Shown: piece by piece, positions 1 through 7,524 of the stretch
How positions within the stretch are numbered: the first letter of the stretch is position 1
Layout: each line of letters starts with the position of its first letter
Assembly: GCF_902498845.1 (NCBI RefSeq)
Contig: NZ_CABVLM010000004.1
Location: 186,001-250,000 of the forward strand
Length of the DNA stretch: 64,000 bases
DNA from: Pseudoalteromonas rhizosphaerae
GTDB taxonomy: Bacteria > Pseudomonadota > Gammaproteobacteria > Enterobacterales > Alteromonadaceae
Direction: 5' to 3'
Position numbers and translations under genes: made by a program
The notes under the pieces: generated by a model
Seen by the model: the letters and a program-made list of their open reading frames with translations, nothing else
The model's database searches: none
Told to the model about the DNA's origin: nothing

Positions 1-299
1 TACAGCGTTTTAGAGATCGTATTTCACCTAAGTTTTATTATCTAGCTGATGCACCAGTAAAAGATCCTGATGGTAACTTAGCAATTGTTCGTTATAGCCG
101 TAAGAATAAAGAACAATATGTAATGACTGAGGTTGACGGTAAAGCAACAGGCTGGACTGCACATTTCAATGCAGGAAAGTGGGTTGAAGAGGCAAAGAAG
201 AAAGCCGCACCTAAGAAAAAACCAGCCGCTAAAAAGGCACTAGTCAAGAAAGCCGCACCTAAAAAAGCCGCTGCAAAAACAAAAAAGGACGCTGAGTAG
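1..299 (+). CDS. topA: DNA topoisomerase I, C-terminal end (partial)
   Basis: The frame open from base 3 encodes the last 98 residues of a protein whose 5' part lies outside the window. The conserved stretch [19 protein letters not shown], followed by [15 protein letters not shown], matches my memory of the extreme C-terminus of gammaproteobacterial TopA, which relaxes negatively supercoiled DNA. After that point the protein continues as a Lys/Ala/Pro-rich tail of about 35 residues (repeats of the KKAAPKK type), longer than the short tail of E. coli TopA. Such basic tails are usually non-specific DNA-binding extensions. A strong hairpin terminator follows the stop codon. Confidence 0.85.
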   Translation, partial: QRFRDRISPKFYYLADAPVKDPDGNLAIVRYSRKNKEQYVMTEVDGKATGWTAHFNAGKWVEEAKKKAAPKKKPAAKKALVKKAAPKKAAAKTKKDAE

Positions 300-318
300 A
301 ATACTAAGCTCTGAAAAC

Positions 319-362
319 AAAAAAACCGGAATGCACACCCTTGTGTCAATTCCGGTTTTTTT
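319..362 (+). terminator. Rho-independent terminator after topA
   Basis: The arms AACCGGAAT and ATTCCGGTT flank an inner ACAC/GTGT stem. An A-run precedes the hairpin and a run of seven T follows it. The A-run also allows it to work for the gene convergent on the minus strand (399-641). Confidence 0.85.
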
Positions 363-398
363 ATATCAAAAATTATGCCTTTAGAGGCATTTTTGACG

Positions 399-641
399 TT
401 AGATTTTTACGTCAGTGACTTTTTTATAGCCTTCTGATTCAAGTTCATCATTTACGCACTTTAGTACGTATGGTTTAAGCTCTTCATTGCTGATGTCGTC
501 GTCTTTAGCCCAGTTTAAACACATCTCAGTGTATTCTTTAATTGTTTCGGCGGAAGCTTCAACAGCATCGTCAGCAACAGCAAAAGTTGCATAAACTGCA
601 AATAATGGCGCTACGATAAGCGCTAGCAATGCTTTTTTCAT
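399..641 (-). CDS. Small exported hypothetical protein (80 aa)
   Basis: I do not recognise a named family. The chosen ATG at 641 is preceded by AGGA at a good distance (AGGAATACACGAATG on the minus strand); an in-frame ATG 72 bases upstream lacks this. The protein begins with a typical signal peptide (MKKALLALIV..., cleavage likely after AVA at residue 23). The mature part of about 57 residues is acidic and has two cysteines (C41 and C62), which could form one disulfide in the periplasm. The gene stands alone, convergent with topA and divergent from yqhA. Function is unknown. Confidence 0.7.
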   Translation of the reverse strand: MKKALLALIVAPLFAVYATFAVADDAVEASAETIKEYTEMCLNWAKDDDISNEELKPYVLKCVNDELESEGYKKVTDVKI

Positions 642-868
642 TCGTGTATTCCTAAAAAATGTAGTGACTGCTGTTTTATATTCAAAAACAACAGTGATCC
701 AATCAAGCAACATGCTGTTGGTAAGTGATTCTTAAACGAAATGACAATAAAAGATAACGAAATATTTTTATCGTAAAGACAAATATAATGTAATAAGAGA
801 CGGTAAAATAATGAGAAACTTATGTTAATCAATGCTATCTTACGCCAGCTATCAATTTAGGAATAATT

Positions 869-1417
869 ATGTCTCAAAGCCAACTACCTGACACCACACC
901 TCGTGTTGCATCTAAACTAGAACAGTTTGTTGAAAGCTTTATTTTTCGAGCCCGCTGGCTACTAGCTCCCTTTTTTATAGGCTTACTCGTTGCAATTGTA
1001 CTGTTACTTTTGAAGTTTTTTAAATACCTGTATCAAATGGCGATAAATACATTTAGCGCTACTAATGAGCAACTACTGGTGGGTATTTTGACCTTGGTTG
1101 ATACCGCATTACTGGCAGGATTATTATTAATAATTATTTTTAGTGGCTATGAAAATTTTGTTTCTAAATTAAATATTGGTAATCATGAAGATCGCCCTGC
1201 ATGGATGGGTAAAGTAGGTTTTTCTGGTCTTAAAATGAAATTGATCAGCGCAATTGTTGCCATTTCTGCAGTCGAACTGTTAAAGGTGTTTATAAGCTCT
1301 ACTAGTCACTCAAGTGATGAATTGATGTGGAAAGTAATAATTCATGCTACTTTTGTGATATCAGGTGTGCTATTTGCTCTCACTGATTTTATAAATAGCA
1401 AAACTCACAATCATTAA
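869..1417 (+). CDS. yqhA: YqhA/UPF0114 family inner membrane protein
   Basis: The 182-residue protein matches the UPF0114/YqhA family along its length. Recognisable segments are RWLLAPFFIGL near residue 30, TLVDTALLAGLLLIIIFSGYENFVSKL around residues 76-101, and LMWKVIIHATFV near residue 150. There are four probable transmembrane helices. The biochemical role of the family is not established; it is a conserved inner membrane protein. The ATG at 869 has an AGGA Shine-Dalgarno sequence. The gene is monocistronic and convergent with the ABC transporter genes, with a hairpin in the gap. Confidence 0.88.
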   Translation: MSQSQLPDTTPRVASKLEQFVESFIFRARWLLAPFFIGLLVAIVLLLLKFFKYLYQMAINTFSATNEQLLVGILTLVDTALLAGLLLIIIFSGYENFVSKLNIGNHEDRPAWMGKVGFSGLKMKLISAIVAISAVELLKVFISSTSHSSDELMWKVIIHATFVISGVLFALTDFINSKTHNH

Positions 1418-1420
1418 ATA

Positions 1421-1443
1421 GCAGATAACGCAACGCTATCTGC
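1421..1443. terminator. Probable bidirectional terminator between yqhA and the ABC permease
   Basis: Ten-base arms (GCAGATAACG and CGCTATCTGC, one mismatch) with a 3-base loop lie in the 38-bp gap between convergent genes. The T-run is weak. Confidence 0.45.
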
Positions 1444-1455
1444 CTATATGTTTTG

Positions 1456-2655
1456 TTATTTAAAGATACTCAACCACATAGCCTTTAAACTCGGTTCTTT
1501 TGCGTACATATTCATACCCATTTTAAAAATACGAGCGGCAAATATACGTAAGTAATAAAAACAGCCAATACTGAGAAGCAGGGATAAGAGTGCTTGCCAA
1601 ATTGGTATTTCAACTAATGACATGCGCACCGGCATAACCGCAAATGCCGTGATCGGCAAGTAACTAAGCACGATTGTTAAAACACTGTTTGGTGCATCGA
1701 TAACAAAAAATGCAATCACAATAGGTGCCAATGGCAGCATCATTAAGGCACTTTTACTACTGTGATTAGGATCATCAATACCCGCTGCGATCGCAGCCAT
1801 AAATGCAGCGCAGATGCCAAGACCTACAATCGCATAGGCTAACAACCAAGGCAGTAATGACCAATTAATAAAGTCTAAATTGAGGGCTTGTTGTTTAATG
1901 ATAACAGTAAAAAATAGCATCGATAAAATAATCGATAGCAAGGTGCCAATCATGGTTTTTACTGCAAGTAATATTTGCCCAAGTAGCTTACCATCTATCC
2001 ATGTTTGTGGTGTCATGGTGGCTAGCAATTGCTCCGTTACGCGGTTTTGCTTTTCACCGGTAATACTGACAAAGAGTTGGCCAAAGATCCCAAACATCGC
2101 AACAAATAATAATATCAGTACCCCAAATGCTGTGTATGTTTGACTACGATCAGCTTGATTTTTCAAAAGCTCGTCAAGTACCCTATGTTCAATTGAAATA
2201 TTTTTCGTCAATCCTAGTCGTTGTTGCTCGCTTAAGCCTAAGCTATCAAATTGAGCTTGTTGCAATTGCGCTCTAAGGAGCGATTGCAATGTTGTTTGCC
2301 ATGCTGATTTTACAGCCGTTATTAACGTATATGAGTGAGTCGCTTGGTCAAACTTAAGTACGCCATCATAGCCAGTATCCTCAGCTAAATTTGCAATGAT
2401 GGCAGTTAAATCATCATGTTTGGTAAACTTAAATTGTGTCGATGTAGGCTCTGTTTTGACGCTAAACTCGAGGTTGCTTGCTAAATGATAACCTTGTTCA
2501 AGTTGACTGTTTGCAGTGGCAAAAAAATAAATAACTCCAGCAATAGCGAGCATGATCAACTTCGAAATAATTTCTTGTTTTAATTTAAAAAAATGCAAGA
2601 ACTCCCATTTTGCAACAATCCAGAGCTGTTGCTGTGTAAGCGATGATTTATTCAT
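1456..2655 (-). CDS. ABC-2 type exporter permease (NatB-like)
   Basis: A 399-residue membrane subunit of an ABC-2 family exporter. It has one N-terminal transmembrane segment (about residues 30-47), a large extracytoplasmic domain to about residue 170, and five or six C-terminal helices including the ITGEKQNRVTEQLLATM segment typical of NatB/YhaP-like permeases. NatAB-type exporters extrude sodium or small amphiphiles, but the substrate cannot be read from sequence. Its ATG overlaps the TGA of the upstream ATPase gene in an ATGA arrangement, so translation is coupled and the two proteins form one transporter. Confidence 0.82.
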   Translation of the reverse strand: MNKSSLTQQQLWIVAKWEFLHFFKLKQEIISKLIMLAIAGVIYFFATANSQLEQGYHLASNLEFSVKTEPTSTQFKFTKHDDLTAIIANLAEDTGYDGVLKFDQATHSYTLITAVKSAWQTTLQSLLRAQLQQAQFDSLGLSEQQRLGLTKNISIEHRVLDELLKNQADRSQTYTAFGVLILLFVAMFGIFGQLFVSITGEKQNRVTEQLLATMTPQTWIDGKLLGQILLAVKTMIGTLLSIILSMLFFTVIIKQQALNLDFINWSLLPWLLAYAIVGLGICAAFMAAIAAGIDDPNHSSKSALMMLPLAPIVIAFFVIDAPNSVLTIVLSYLPITAFAVMPVRMSLVEIPIWQALLSLLLSIGCFYYLRIFAARIFKMGMNMYAKEPSLKAMWLSIFK

Positions 2656-3590
2656 AGCGTCGTTCCTTGATCCAGTTTAGCGTTATGCTCAGCTACTGCG
2701 TGTAAATAAATTGCATGCAGTGACTGAGCTTTATTTTTGAGTTCACATATTTCCCCGATGCTGATTAACTGAGGAAGTAACTGGTTAAGTGATTGGTGTT
2801 GCTTTAGGGTGATAGTTAGTTGCTGTGCTTTTATTTGCTCAACACAATAATGTTCACATAGTTGCTCAAAGTAAGTTTGATTAATTGGATCGTTGAATAC
2901 GACTTGAATACTATTATTTTGCGCGCTTTGAAGTATATTACTGAGTTTGCCGTATAAAACACTTTCACCTTGATTTAATAGCAATACCCGATCAGCAAGT
3001 TTTTCTACCATCGCCATCTGATGTGCACTTAAAATAACGGTCATGCCTTGCTGTTTTAATTGCGCTAAAAATTCAACAACTAATTCCTGATTAATAGGAT
3101 CTAAGCCAGAAAATGGCTCATCTAAAATTACCCATTTGGGCTTATGTAAAATTGCAGTGATCAATTGGATTTTTTGTTGGTTCCCTTTAGAAAGTGATTT
3201 TAAGGGGTCATTCAAGCGTGCGGTTAAATTAAATTTAGCTAACCAATAGTCACAGCGCTGCGTAAATTCGCTATCTTTTACGCCGTGTAATGCTGCAAAA
3301 AATTGTAGATTTTGTTTTATTGTTTTTTCTGGATAGAGGCCTCGGTCTTCTGGTAGATAGCCCAGTAAATGTGCCGGAATAGATGAATACGCTTGTCCTG
3401 CATCATTGAGTTGAATAGAGCCACTATCTGGAGAGGAAAAACCAACGATCATTTTTACTAATGATGATTTCCCCGCACCATTTGGGCCAAGTAAAGCAAA
3501 AATCTCTCCTGGTTGCACATCAAATGACAGCTTATTCACCGCAGTAACCGTTTTATAGTGTTTTTCAAGGTTGTTAATAATTAACGACAT
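2652..3590 (-). CDS. ABC transporter ATP-binding protein (NatA-like)
   Basis: A 312-residue ATPase that powers the adjacent permease. Walker A is GPNGAGKS at residues 35-42, the signature is LSKGNQQ at 133-139, and Walker B is VILDEP at 154-159 followed by SGLDP. The C-terminal extension of about 90 residues after the nucleotide-binding domain resembles the DUF4162 tail common in NatA-like ATPases. It is the first gene of a two-gene minus-strand operon, and its promoter must lie in the 389-bp gap before the divergent regulator. Motifs are intact; the cargo is unknown. Confidence 0.85.
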   Translation of the reverse strand: MSLIINNLEKHYKTVTAVNKLSFDVQPGEIFALLGPNGAGKSSLVKMIVGFSSPDSGSIQLNDAGQAYSSIPAHLLGYLPEDRGLYPEKTIKQNLQFFAALHGVKDSEFTQRCDYWLAKFNLTARLNDPLKSLSKGNQQKIQLITAILHKPKWVILDEPFSGLDPINQELVVEFLAQLKQQGMTVILSAHQMAMVEKLADRVLLLNQGESVLYGKLSNILQSAQNNSIQVVFNDPINQTYFEQLCEHYCVEQIKAQQLTITLKQHQSLNQLLPQLISIGEICELKNKAQSLHAIYLHAVAEHNAKLDQGTTL

Positions 3591-3853
3591 GTGATCCCTA
3601 CAATATTGTTTTTTTTGAGTTTAATCGGTTACAACCAAGAATGTAACTACTACCAGAGATGAAATTGTAAGCAAAGATTATGCAATAATTAAATAAGAAG
3701 TGTGCAGACACTGCAGTTAATACATATTTGCAAAGCTAATGCATTACAATCACAAGCTGATTAACTTTGTCTTGATGATAGTTAGGTATCTATTAATTTA
3801 TTTTTCAAATATTTAACGATGAGCGCTGTAGTCTTACAGTTACTTTAGATGCG

Positions 3854-3897
3854 GTTCATGATGAAGCAAAACGACGGATAGTTTCGCTTTAATGAAC
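3854..3897. repeat. Nested inverted repeat (potential 44-nt stem-loop)
   Basis: Outer arms GTTCAT (3854-3859) and ATGAAC (3892-3897) enclose inner arms AAGCAAAAC (3864-3872) and GTTTCGCTT (3881-3889, one mismatch). The combined structure is 83 bases upstream of the regulator start and could be a leader structure or an operator. Confidence 0.4.
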
Positions 3898-3950
3898 GGT
3901 ATGAGTTAGTCACTTAGGGTGCAAATCTTCGCCATTATAGGCATAATAAA

Positions 3951-3965
3951 CGCGATATTTCGCGA
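3951..3965. promoter_or_regulatory. Palindrome CGCGA-N4-TCGCG before the sigma54 regulator
   Basis: The inverted repeat CGCGATATTTCGCGA ends 14 bases before the ATG of the regulator. The same 15 bases recur inside the regulator gene at 4330-4344, and TCGCGA also sits in the loop of the inverted repeat upstream of ccoG. An autoregulatory operator is possible, but this is inference. Confidence 0.35.
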
Positions 3966-3979
3966 GATTGGTGTAAGCA

Positions 3980-5398
3980 ATGATAAAACAGTTTTTAGAC
4001 GATCCAACTTTATTACTCAACGCCGTTGGTGAGGGAATATATGGCTTTGATTTAAGTGGTAATGCGGTATTTGTAAATCCCGCTGCTGAACGCATGACGG
4101 GATGGCATGCAGATGAGTTGCTGGGTAAAAAAATTCATCAGTACCATCATCATAGTCACGCTGACGGACGGCCATATCCAGCAGATGAATGCCAGATTTA
4201 TTGCACTATGTTTGACGGCAAGCATCGCCATGTTAAAGATGAGGTATTTTGGCGTAAAGACGGCAGCTGTTTCGCGGTAGAATATACATCTACACCCGTT
4301 TATAAAAATAATCAGTTGATCGGCGCTGTCGCGATATTTCGCGATGTCTCAAAACAACACCAGACAGAGCACGCACTGCGTGATGCTTTAGCGCAAGTGA
4401 ATCACTTAAGTGAGCAATTAAAAGAGCAAAATAGCTATTTGATAGCAGAACTTAATGAAGATTGGCAAGAGTCTGGTTTGGTAGGCAAAAGCCACGTATT
4501 TCAAACCATGCTTGAGCAAATAAAACTTGTTAGCCCGACCGATAGCACGGTATTGATTTTAGGTGAAAACGGCACAGGAAAAGAATTAGTTGCTCGTAAC
4601 TTACATCGCTTAAGTGGGCGCAGTGGGCAATCCTTTATTAAGGTTAATTGCGCCGCATTTACGCCAAGCTTACTTGAATCTGAGTTATTTGGTCATGAAA
4701 AGGGGGCTTTTACGGGGGCTAAGGAGCATCGTAAAGGACGTTTTGAGTTGGCTAATAATGGCACCATTTTTTTAGACGAAATTGGAGAGCTTGCTCTTGA
4801 AGCGCAAAGTAAGTTGTTACGGGTATTGCAAGAGCATGAATTTGAACGTGTTGGCAGTAGTCAAACACGTAAAGTTAATATTCGTGTAATTGCTGCGACT
4901 AATCGTGACCTATGGGCCATGGTGCAGTCAGGATGCTTTAGAATAGATTTATATTATCGACTAAATGTATTTCCAATCACAGTTCCACCACTGAAAGCGC
5001 GTAAAGAAGATATTCCATATTTGTGTAGTAATTTAATTGCGCAATTAAATAAACGTCTTGGTAAACAGCTCAAAGGACTCAGTGAAAAAGCTATAACACA
5101 GCTACAAGCTTATGATTGGCCGGGTAATATTCGTGAATTACAGAATGTACTAGAGCGAGAGGCTATTTTATCAAAGCAGTCTGTATTGCAGTTATCGCAA
5201 CCACTTGATGCCAATGCTAGCGCTAACCTAAACACGGATCTGAGCCTTGACGAAGCGCAGAGACAGCATATCATCGCAGTATTAGAATTATCAAATTGGC
5301 AAATTTCTGGCAGTCAAGGCGCGGCAGTTAAATTAGGCATGCCGGAGAGTACGTTACGATCAAAAATGCGCAAGTTGATGATCCGTAAAAATCGTTAG
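3980..5398 (+). CDS. PAS-domain sigma54-dependent transcriptional activator
   Basis: A 472-residue enhancer-binding protein. An N-terminal PAS sensor (about residues 8-125) is followed by a coiled-coil linker (127-160). The AAA+ domain carries Walker A GENGTGKE (195-202), the sigma54 contact loop GAFTGA (242-247) and Walker B TIFLDE (262-267). A Fis-type helix-turn-helix lies at about 425-470. All catalytic motifs are intact, so it should open sigma54 promoters. There is no receiver domain, so the signal is sensed by the PAS domain, which holds a His/Cys cluster (residues 53-75). The next gene, ccoG, has a good -24/-12 element and is the obvious candidate target. Confidence 0.88.
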   Translation: MIKQFLDDPTLLLNAVGEGIYGFDLSGNAVFVNPAAERMTGWHADELLGKKIHQYHHHSHADGRPYPADECQIYCTMFDGKHRHVKDEVFWRKDGSCFAVEYTSTPVYKNNQLIGAVAIFRDVSKQHQTEHALRDALAQVNHLSEQLKEQNSYLIAELNEDWQESGLVGKSHVFQTMLEQIKLVSPTDSTVLILGENGTGKELVARNLHRLSGRSGQSFIKVNCAAFTPSLLESELFGHEKGAFTGAKEHRKGRFELANNGTIFLDEIGELALEAQSKLLRVLQEHEFERVGSSQTRKVNIRVIAATNRDLWAMVQSGCFRIDLYYRLNVFPITVPPLKARKEDIPYLCSNLIAQLNKRLGKQLKGLSEKAITQLQAYDWPGNIRELQNVLEREAILSKQSVLQLSQPLDANASANLNTDLSLDEAQRQHIIAVLELSNWQISGSQGAAVKLGMPESTLRSKMRKLMIRKNR

Positions 5399-5407
5399 AT
5401 ATCACGA

Positions 5408-5436
5408 TACTCGCTAAATGTCGCGATTTTAGCGAG
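5408..5436 (+). promoter_or_regulatory. Perfect 10-bp inverted repeat between the activator gene and ccoG
   Basis: The arms ACTCGCTAAA and TTTAGCGAGT are perfectly complementary around the loop TGTCGCGAT. It lies 10 bases after the regulator stop and about 80-105 bases upstream of the predicted ccoG transcription start. It could be a terminator (the following T-run is poor) or the upstream activator site for the sigma54 promoter. The loop repeats the TCGCGA core found before the regulator gene. Confidence 0.5.
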
Positions 5437-5486
5437 TTTATTAAATAAAAATTCATTAATATTCAACTGCTTAATTTAATTTCTGT

Positions 5487-5503
5487 TTGGTCTGAAACTT
5501 GCA
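5487..5503 (+). promoter_or_regulatory. Predicted sigma54 (-24/-12) promoter of ccoG
   Basis: TTGGTCTGAAACTTGCA fits the consensus YTGGCACGRNNNTTGCW with the invariant GG (5489-5490) and GC (5501-5502) at the required spacing. The predicted start is near 5514, 26 bases before the ccoG ATG. The gene immediately upstream encodes a sigma54 activator. Confidence 0.7.
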
Positions 5504-5539
5504 AACTTACGGGCCTAACCGTCACAGTAAGTAGTTATT

Positions 5540-6922
5540 ATGAAATTTGATATTAAAGAAGAAGATATGATCATCAAGCCCTATAAGCATGAAGGGCCTA
5601 TTTATATCCGTGAGCAAAAAGGATTTTTCCAGCGTATTCGCCGTAACCTTGGTTGGTTACTCATGCTTACATTCATTCTTATTCCTTGGATCCCATACAA
5701 AGGCCAGCAAGCGGTATTGCTAGATGTTGCGAGTCAAAAGTTTGCTATTTTTGGGCTGACCTTACTGCCCCAAGATTTTATGATCTTGGCGTTGTTATTT
5801 ATGTTAGGCGCTTTTGCGTTGTTTTTTGTTACCAATTGGCTTGGCCGGGTATGGTGTGGATATACATGCCCACAAACAATTTGGATGCTGATGTTTTCAT
5901 GGGTGGAGCAACGTATAGAGGGAACACGTAATCAACGTATAAAGTTAGATAAATCCGCGTGGACGTTATCAAAATGGCAGAAAAAAACAATCAAGCATAG
6001 CGCTTGGTTAATCATATCATTGTTTACAGCAACGTCATTTATGGCTTACTTTATTCCGGCTAAAAGCTTGTATGGGGATATGTTTACTCTGCAATGGTCG
6101 GGCATCACTAGTTTTTGGGTATTTTTGTTTGCCTTTTGTACTTATGGAAATGCCGGTTTCTTAAGAGAAAAAATGTGCACTATTGCTTGTCCATACTCAC
6201 GGTTTCAGGCTGTAATGTTTGATAAAGATACATTACTTGTCACTTACGATAGTGCGCGTGGGGAAAGTCGTGGTCCACGTAAACGTAAGGCCGATCCTAA
6301 AGCGTTAGATTTAGGTGATTGCGTAGATTGCAATTTATGTGTGGAAGTGTGCCCGGCAGGGATTGATATTCGTAACGGCTTACAATATGAATGTATTAAC
6401 TGTGGTTTATGTATCGATGCATGTGACGATACAATGGATAAGTTTGGCTATCAAAAAGGCTTGATCAAGTACGCAAGCGAAAAACAGATGGCTGGCGAGC
6501 AAACTAATCCATACCGGTTGAAACTGGTTGGTTATGGCGCACTCACAGTTTTATTAATGGTCAGTATGTTAGCGTGGTTAGTTCAACGCACGCCAATCGA
6601 AGTGTCAGTACTGCGTGATCGTAATGCATTATATCGAGTAAATTATGAGGGCTTAGTTGAAAACCCTTACACCTTGACAATAATTAATAAAACACAGCAG
6701 TTAGTGCATTACCGAGTAGCGATTACCGGTCTTGATGTGGCTAAGTTACAGAGTCCTCAACTTACAGCTGTCGAGCCTGGTCAAATGAAGCGCATCCCGG
6801 TCACTGTGGTTGCCGATGGCTATGATTTACCAAGTAAGCTCAATGAACTTGATTTTGTGATCACAGCCGAAGAAGATAGCAGTATTAATACATCAATAAG
6901 CAGTGTGTTTTATCGTAACTAA
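5540..6922 (+). CDS. ccoG: Cytochrome c oxidase accessory protein CcoG (RdxA/FixG)
   Basis: A 460-residue polyferredoxin membrane protein required, in studied bacteria, for delivering reduced copper to cbb3 oxidase. Visible are transmembrane helices at about 37-55, 78-97, 155-172, 190-203 and 330-348, the motif WCGYTCPQ with C106 and C110, CTIACPYSRFQ at 213-223, and two 4Fe-4S clusters (C261/264/267/271 and C285/288/291/295). The C-terminal 110 residues form the periplasmic immunoglobulin-like domain of the family. The ccoNOPQ and ccoI genes are not adjacent here. The gene appears to be under a sigma54 promoter driven by the neighbouring PAS activator, which would be an unusual control for a cbb3 assembly factor. 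Confidence 0.92.
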   Translation: MKFDIKEEDMIIKPYKHEGPIYIREQKGFFQRIRRNLGWLLMLTFILIPWIPYKGQQAVLLDVASQKFAIFGLTLLPQDFMILALLFMLGAFALFFVTNWLGRVWCGYTCPQTIWMLMFSWVEQRIEGTRNQRIKLDKSAWTLSKWQKKTIKHSAWLIISLFTATSFMAYFIPAKSLYGDMFTLQWSGITSFWVFLFAFCTYGNAGFLREKMCTIACPYSRFQAVMFDKDTLLVTYDSARGESRGPRKRKADPKALDLGDCVDCNLCVEVCPAGIDIRNGLQYECINCGLCIDACDDTMDKFGYQKGLIKYASEKQMAGEQTNPYRLKLVGYGALTVLLMVSMLAWLVQRTPIEVSVLRDRNALYRVNYEGLVENPYTLTIINKTQQLVHYRVAITGLDVAKLQSPQLTAVEPGQMKRIPVTVVADGYDLPSKLNELDFVITAEEDSSINTSISSVFYRN

Positions 6923-6923
6923 T

Positions 6924-7349
6924 TTATGCAGAGTGAAACTGAGCTGCTTTATCGTTCATTGTTTGGTTAACAAAGGTTTTAGCTTGCGCTAAACTTTTAA
7001 ACAAGCTGTGACGAATATCCACGCTAAGGCCTGCATTGTGAATAATGCGTTGCATTTGATTGATTACGATAGCTGAATCAAAAATATAAGCGCTAGCAAT
7101 ACATCCATTACGAACCATGGCAGAGGCCAACACTGTAAGTTGTTGCTCTGCCTGAGGAGTTGCAGCCAACAAATTTTGAGAATCACTGATATATCCCCAT
7201 GGTTTATTGGCAAGCTGACTAACCTGCTCAAATAAGCCATTGCTAAATGAGGTTACTAAACTTGCATTAAGATTCCCGCAAAAATTAGCAATGATTATAT
7301 TTTGCTCGCGGTGTAAACTAACCTGTCCATGTTTATTGCTAAATTTCAA
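6924..7349 (-). CDS. STAS/SpoIIAA-like hypothetical protein
   Basis: A 141-residue cytosolic protein of unknown function. The pattern of short beta strands and helices (IIIANFCGNLNASLVTSF, then WGYISDSQNLLAATPQAEQQL, then a C-terminal LFKSLAQAKTFV helix) resembles STAS/SpoIIAA-like proteins, but similarity is only at fold level. Translation probably starts at TTG (7349), because AAGGAAG sits five bases upstream and no in-frame ATG precedes the conserved-looking region. Its stop codon faces that of ccoG with a one-base gap, so the two transcripts converge. Confidence 0.6.
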   Translation of the reverse strand: MKFSNKHGQVSLHREQNIIIANFCGNLNASLVTSFSNGLFEQVSQLANKPWGYISDSQNLLAATPQAEQQLTVLASAMVRNGCIASAYIFDSAIVINQMQRIIHNAGLSVDIRHSLFKSLAQAKTFVNQTMNDKAAQFHSA

Positions 7350-7524
7350 CGTGCTTCCTTGTAAGAAAATTTAAGAGCGCGAATTTTATACAATTAAAAC
7401 GCGGAGTCTAGGTATTTTTTAATTTTTTATAAATTTGCATTAATTAATCAGTGATTAATTAATAACCAGATTAAAAATGTCAGAACAGGGCCTAAATATA
7501 ATTACCAATAGACCCTCGCAATAA

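Larger units (their letters stand above)
3591..3979. other. Divergent intergenic region between the natA-like gene and the sigma54 regulator
   Basis: The 389 bp carries the promoters of two divergent units. I find no coding frame or RNA gene. It holds a nested stem-loop (3854-3897) and an imperfect palindrome CGCGATATTTCGCGA (3951-3965) directly before the regulator start, both listed separately. No clear -35/-10 pair stands out. Confidence 0.5.

Noticed and set aside
92..349. Antisense frame over the end of topA (85 aa)
   Set aside because: Phe/Ala-rich product that mirrors the Lys/Ala tail of topA; no ribosome site, and it includes the terminator.
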